This document shows positions 32,051-34,943 of a stretch of DNA of 34,943 nt, one piece after another. Numbering within the stretch: position 1 is the stretch's first letter; each line of letters starts with the position of its first letter. The translations under genes and the position numbers were made by a program. Source of the stretch: Clostridium_AM sp964554365 (GTDB lineage: Bacteria; Bacillota; Clostridia; Clostridiales; Clostridiaceae); NCBI GenBank assembly GCA_964554365.1, contig CAZKOJ010000021.1, positions 1 through 34,943 on the forward strand. Direction: 5' to 3'. The notes under the pieces were generated by a model. That model was given only the letters and a program-made list of their open reading frames with translations. It did no database searches and was not told the DNA's origin.

Positions 32051-32740
32051 ATGGATAAAGCTACTATATTGGTAGTTGATGATGAAAAAGAAATTAGAGA
32101 ACTTATAGAAATCTATTTAAAAAATGAAGGATATGCGGTTATTACGGTAGAAGATGGTCTGCAAGCTTTGGAGACCATAAAGAAGAATAAAATACATCTA
32201 ATGATTCTTGATATTATGCTACCTACTATTGATGGCATACAAATTTGTAAAAGAGTTAGAGAAGAGTTAGATGTACCGATTATAATGTTATCAGCAAAGC
32301 GAGAAGATCATGATAAAATTTTAGGAATCATTACTGGTGCCGATGATTATGTAACAAAACCCTTTAATCCTTTAGAACTTGTAGTAAGGGTAAATGCACA
32401 GTTACGAAGATATCTCAAGCCTATTAAAGTGTCCCAAAATAATGAAATCGTACTGGATGATTTAGTTATAAATTCTGAGAAGCATGAGGTTACAGTATGT
32501 GGCCAAGAAATAAAACTTACAGTTAAAGAATTTGAGATATTAAAATTACTAGCAGAAAATAGTAATATAATTTTCAGCAGTAAAAATATATATGAAAGTG
32601 TATGGAAAGAAGAATTTTATCAATCCGATTCTACTATTATGACTCATATAAAAAATATAAGAGAAAAGCTTGGTGATTCTGTTAAAAATGCGAAATATAT
32701 AAAAACCGTATGGGGAGTTGGGTATAAAATTGAAAAGTAA
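32051..32740 (+). CDS. OmpR/VanR-like response regulator
   Basis: 229 residues. Receiver domain: VVDDEK (8-13), phospho-acceptor Asp54 in LILDIMLPTIDG, LSAKRED and YVTKPFNP. The winged-helix DNA-binding domain runs about 130-229 and ends IKTVWGVGYKIEK. The SD AAGGAGG follows 2 bases after the protease stop, so the genes are co-transcribed. It probably binds the tandem TTCTTCAGA repeat in front of the operon, which would make the operon autoregulated. The kinase gene overlaps its 3' end. Confidence 0.93.
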   Translation: MDKATILVVDDEKEIRELIEIYLKNEGYAVITVEDGLQALETIKKNKIHLMILDIMLPTIDGIQICKRVREELDVPIIMLSAKREDHDKILGIITGADDYVTKPFNPLELVVRVNAQLRRYLKPIKVSQNNEIVLDDLVINSEKHEVTVCGQEIKLTVKEFEILKLLAENSNIIFSSKNIYESVWKEEFYQSDSTIMTHIKNIREKLGDSVKNAKYIKTVWGVGYKIEK

Positions 32741-34088
32741 GCACTTTTTAGGTATTAGAATTAAGTTTCTTTTCATTTTTTTCATATCCCTTGCTGCTGG
32801 ACTTTTTTTTGCATTTTTTATAAACGGAATTTCAAGAGATAAAAAAACAGAGTATTCAAAGGAAATCTCTGTTTTTAACAATAGATACTTCTCTTTATTT
32901 GAAGAAATGAAAAAAAATACAAATTCTACAGTAGCGTTGCAAAATATAATAAATGAAAACACAGTTCATGTAGATATTGTAGATATTTTTGTAGTGAACA
33001 AAGAGGGAATTGTACTATTAAAACCTAAAAATAATTTTGAAAAACAACTTGATATAGATGGACTTCTCAATAGAGAAATCCAAACTAATTTTCATGAAAA
33101 GCAAATTAAATATTATACTGTAAAGGCATTGGATGAGGACAGATATGTTGTAATTTCAACATATCTGGTTATGGGAGATGAAGGAAAGTATTTTCTTTTA
33201 GGCATCCTACTATTTATTTTTCTCTTTCTCCTTTTAACTTATGGGAGAGTAAAATACATTGATACTCTTTCACAAGGCCTTATGGAAATATCTAAAGGCG
33301 TATTGGATCATGTAGTTGCTATAAAAGGGAAAGATGAACTTTCTGTGCTTGGAGAAAATATAAATTATATGGCACAAGCGTTAAAGAAAATGAAGGAGAG
33401 AGAAAAGCAAGCTGAACAGAATAGGGATATGCTCATAGTGAATGTATCCCACGATTTAAGAACCCCCTTAACCTCTATTATAGGGTATGTAAAATTGATA
33501 AAAGAAAAATATATAGAGAAAGATGAAATAAGTAAATATATTGATATACTTGATTATAAATCTCAAAATCTTGAAGAACGTATCAATGATCTTTTTGAAT
33601 ATACGAAGCTGACATCTTGTGATATTGAACTTGAAAAGATGGAAATCTCATTAAATGAATTTATGAGACAAATTGTAGAGGGAATAATGCCAGTATGTAG
33701 CCAGAATAATTTAAATATTTTATTAGAACAGCCAGAAGAAGAGTTATATGTAAATATAGATCCTGTAAAAATGGTACGAGTTTTTGAAAACATTGTTATA
33801 AATGCTGTGAGATATAGTAATAAACCAAGTGATATTACTATTAAAGTTTCTAAACAGCAACCTGGAGCCATAGTTAGTATTAAAAATGAAGGCAAGCCCA
33901 TAAAAAAGGAAGATTACTCTAAAATCTTTGATAGATCTTACAGGACCGATGGAGCGAGAAATTCTCAAACAGGTGGTTCTGGATTAGGATTATCTATTGC
34001 TAAAAGCATTGTAGAATTGCATAAAGGAAATATTTGGGTAGAAAGTGAAGAAAACAAAGTAATTTTATATGTACTACTCCCTGAATAG
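32730..34088 (+). CDS. Membrane sensor histidine kinase, VanS-like
   Basis: About 452 residues. TM1 is about 10-32, an extracellular domain of about 120 residues (33-153) follows, TM2 is about 154-171, then HAMP. The H-box is NVSHDLRTPLTSIIGY with His241. The N-box is ENIVINAVRYS, G1 is the VanS-type NEGKPI, and G2 is GGSGLGLSIAKSIV. Two TTG codons compete as start, 32718 and 32730, both inside the regulator gene. The GGGGAG SD abuts the first, so 32730 is preferred. The extracellular part is large enough to sense a ligand or to be read or cut by the protease encoded upstream; the latter is speculation. No terminator was seen after the stop. Confidence 0.9.
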   Translation: MKSKHFLGIRIKFLFIFFISLAAGLFFAFFINGISRDKKTEYSKEISVFNNRYFSLFEEMKKNTNSTVALQNIINENTVHVDIVDIFVVNKEGIVLLKPKNNFEKQLDIDGLLNREIQTNFHEKQIKYYTVKALDEDRYVVISTYLVMGDEGKYFLLGILLFIFLFLLLTYGRVKYIDTLSQGLMEISKGVLDHVVAIKGKDELSVLGENINYMAQALKKMKEREKQAEQNRDMLIVNVSHDLRTPLTSIIGYVKLIKEKYIEKDEISKYIDILDYKSQNLEERINDLFEYTKLTSCDIELEKMEISLNEFMRQIVEGIMPVCSQNNLNILLEQPEEELYVNIDPVKMVRVFENIVINAVRYSNKPSDITIKVSKQQPGAIVSIKNEGKPIKKEDYSKIFDRSYRTDGARNSQTGGSGLGLSIAKSIVELHKGNIWVESEENKVILYVLLPE

Positions 34089-34291
34089 AATCATATTTTT
34101 TCTATTTGGGTAGTTTTGCCTACCTCACCTCTTGAAAAGGTGGAATAAGCAAATCACTCATTCGGTACTATCTTAAATTTAGCTAATTCCAGAATGATTG
34201 CATTCATATTAGGGGTCTCCTTAGAACTTCAAAGTTTTATGGTATCTATGGATTCTTGTGGCTAGTATTTATAACTCACAATCTCATAAGT

Positions 34292-34498
34292 TAGTTTAAA
34301 TCTACAGTTCTGTATGGAACAGAACTTGAAAATGTTGAGGTAAGAGTTTTAGTCAAAAGTGTTGGCAATATAAAAGGCTTTGTTAAAAGGACTTCTGAAG
34401 GAATTGGAGTAAATATTCCACTGATAACAAAGCTAGCAAGGCTAATTGCTGATGCACTTTGTAGTCCTAAATATATACAAATGACTTTTAATATCTGA
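34292..34498 (+). pseudogene. Orphan 3' coding fragment, family not recognised
   Basis: After a TAG at 34292-34294 the frame stays open for 67 codons to a TGA at 34496-34498. It reads like real protein (YGTELENVEVRVLVKSVGNI, then GFVKRTSEGIGVNIPLITKLARLIADALCSPKYIQMTFNI) but has no start codon or SD. It is best explained as the C-terminal end of a lost gene. The stretch 34089-34291 before it shows no other coding signal I could support. Confidence 0.5.
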
Positions 34499-34850
34499 AG
34501 TTGAAAATTGACTTTTAATCAATACAAATTAATCCAAAATTACAAATAAAATTTTAGTTATTTTTAGTGTTATCATTTTTAAGATTTGTATATTATTCCA
34601 GCAGGCTTCGCCTAAAAATTGGTTTTTTAATTAACAAACTAACTTTACTTTTTTATTAGTACTTTCACCAAAAATTTGAAAAATTAAGATATACTATCTT
34701 TAAGAAAAAACTATGGACTAATAAAACAAAATATTTATTTAATAGACTTAACATAAAATCAATAACAATTGGTATTGATTTTATGTAGTATGAATTCTAT
34801 GAAAAGCTATGCCTGGCGGCTTGTGGATTTTAACTCATTTATTCTGGTGC
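34499..34850. other. Gene-free A/T-rich region with a strong hairpin
   Basis: A perfect 14-bp stem pairs 34751-34764 with 34773-34786 across an 8-base loop, without a T-run. A small AGGC/GCCT hairpin lies near 34601-34612. No coding potential, promoter or known RNA was recognised. Confidence 0.5.
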
Positions 34851-34854
34851 AAAA

Positions 34855-34888
34855 AATCTAAGCAATTAAATGCTCCCTGCCTATCGGC
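34855..34888 (-). repeat. Dispersed repeat B, right copy (inverted relative to 113-146)
   Basis: On the minus strand this aligns without gaps to 113-146, 28 of 34 positions identical. A GCCTGGCGGC block lies nearby at 34811-34820. The remaining bases to the window end are plain A/T-rich DNA. Confidence 0.6.
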
Positions 34889-34943
34889 CAATGTCATCAA
34901 GTTAATATGTAAATAATTTGAAAAATAAAAAATATAAAAAGTA

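Noticed and set aside
1..34943. CRISPR array, tRNA or rRNA genes, intact insertion sequence
   Set aside because: No regularly spaced repeats, no tRNA cloverleaf with a CCA end, no rRNA-like sequence, and no transposase or integrase frame were seen.

Overview
The window reads as chromosome of a low-GC, spore-forming, anaerobic Firmicute of the genus Clostridium. The support is strong A/T bias, strong Shine-Dalgarno (SD) sequences, frequent TTG starts, an alpha/beta-type small acid-soluble spore protein, a terminator-type fluoride riboswitch with paired crcB genes, and corrinoid methyltransferase genes. A proteolytic C. botulinum / C. sporogenes type species would fit, but that is inference. 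No rRNA, tRNA, CRISPR array, intact transposase or prophage gene was seen.

Layout. 1-834: gene-free, with a long run of nested helices (possible structured RNA) and dispersed repeats. 835-2697: alaX converging on a lone UroD/MtaA-type methyltransferase. 3163-6008: XRE-cupin regulator, alpha/beta hydrolase, SAM methyltransferase. 6105-8433: cysteine desulfurase and mnmA (tRNA 2-thiouridine). 8462-9695: DUF421 membrane protein and a spore protein. 9872-12487: two DEAD-box RNA helicases, the first DbpA-like. 12565-17121: lantibiotic-immunity-type ABC transporter (LanF-E-G) followed by its likely two-component system. 17618-23030: corrinoid operon with a reductive activase, a corrinoid protein and three UroD/MtaA-type methyltransferases. 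23059-27038: CDF transporter, RecQ, and a small membrane-anchored coiled-coil protein. 27111-28157: fluoride riboswitch and a crcB pair. 28158-30233: accessory-looking stretch with a DUF4177 pseudogene, a secreted GLUG protein, a GC-richer structured segment and dispersed repeats. 30234-34088: secreted zinc metalloprotease fused to a ComEA-like helix-hairpin-helix domain and membrane helices, then a response regulator and a histidine kinase. 34089-34943: an orphan coding remnant and repeat remnants.

How the genes work together. The lan cassette looks like a self-contained peptide-antibiotic sensing and export unit without a lantibiotic gene. A tandem 11-bp direct repeat lies just upstream of its -10 box, as expected for an OmpR-family regulator. 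The protease / two-component operon has its own tandem 11-bp repeat and looks autoregulated; its domain fusion is the strongest candidate here for an undescribed system. The corrinoid operon carries activation, carrier and transfer functions but no recognised substrate-specific MttB, MtaB or MtmB-type methyltransferase, so its methyl donor is open. Both ends of the window and several intergenic regions carry diverged copies of dispersed, hairpin-bearing repeats.
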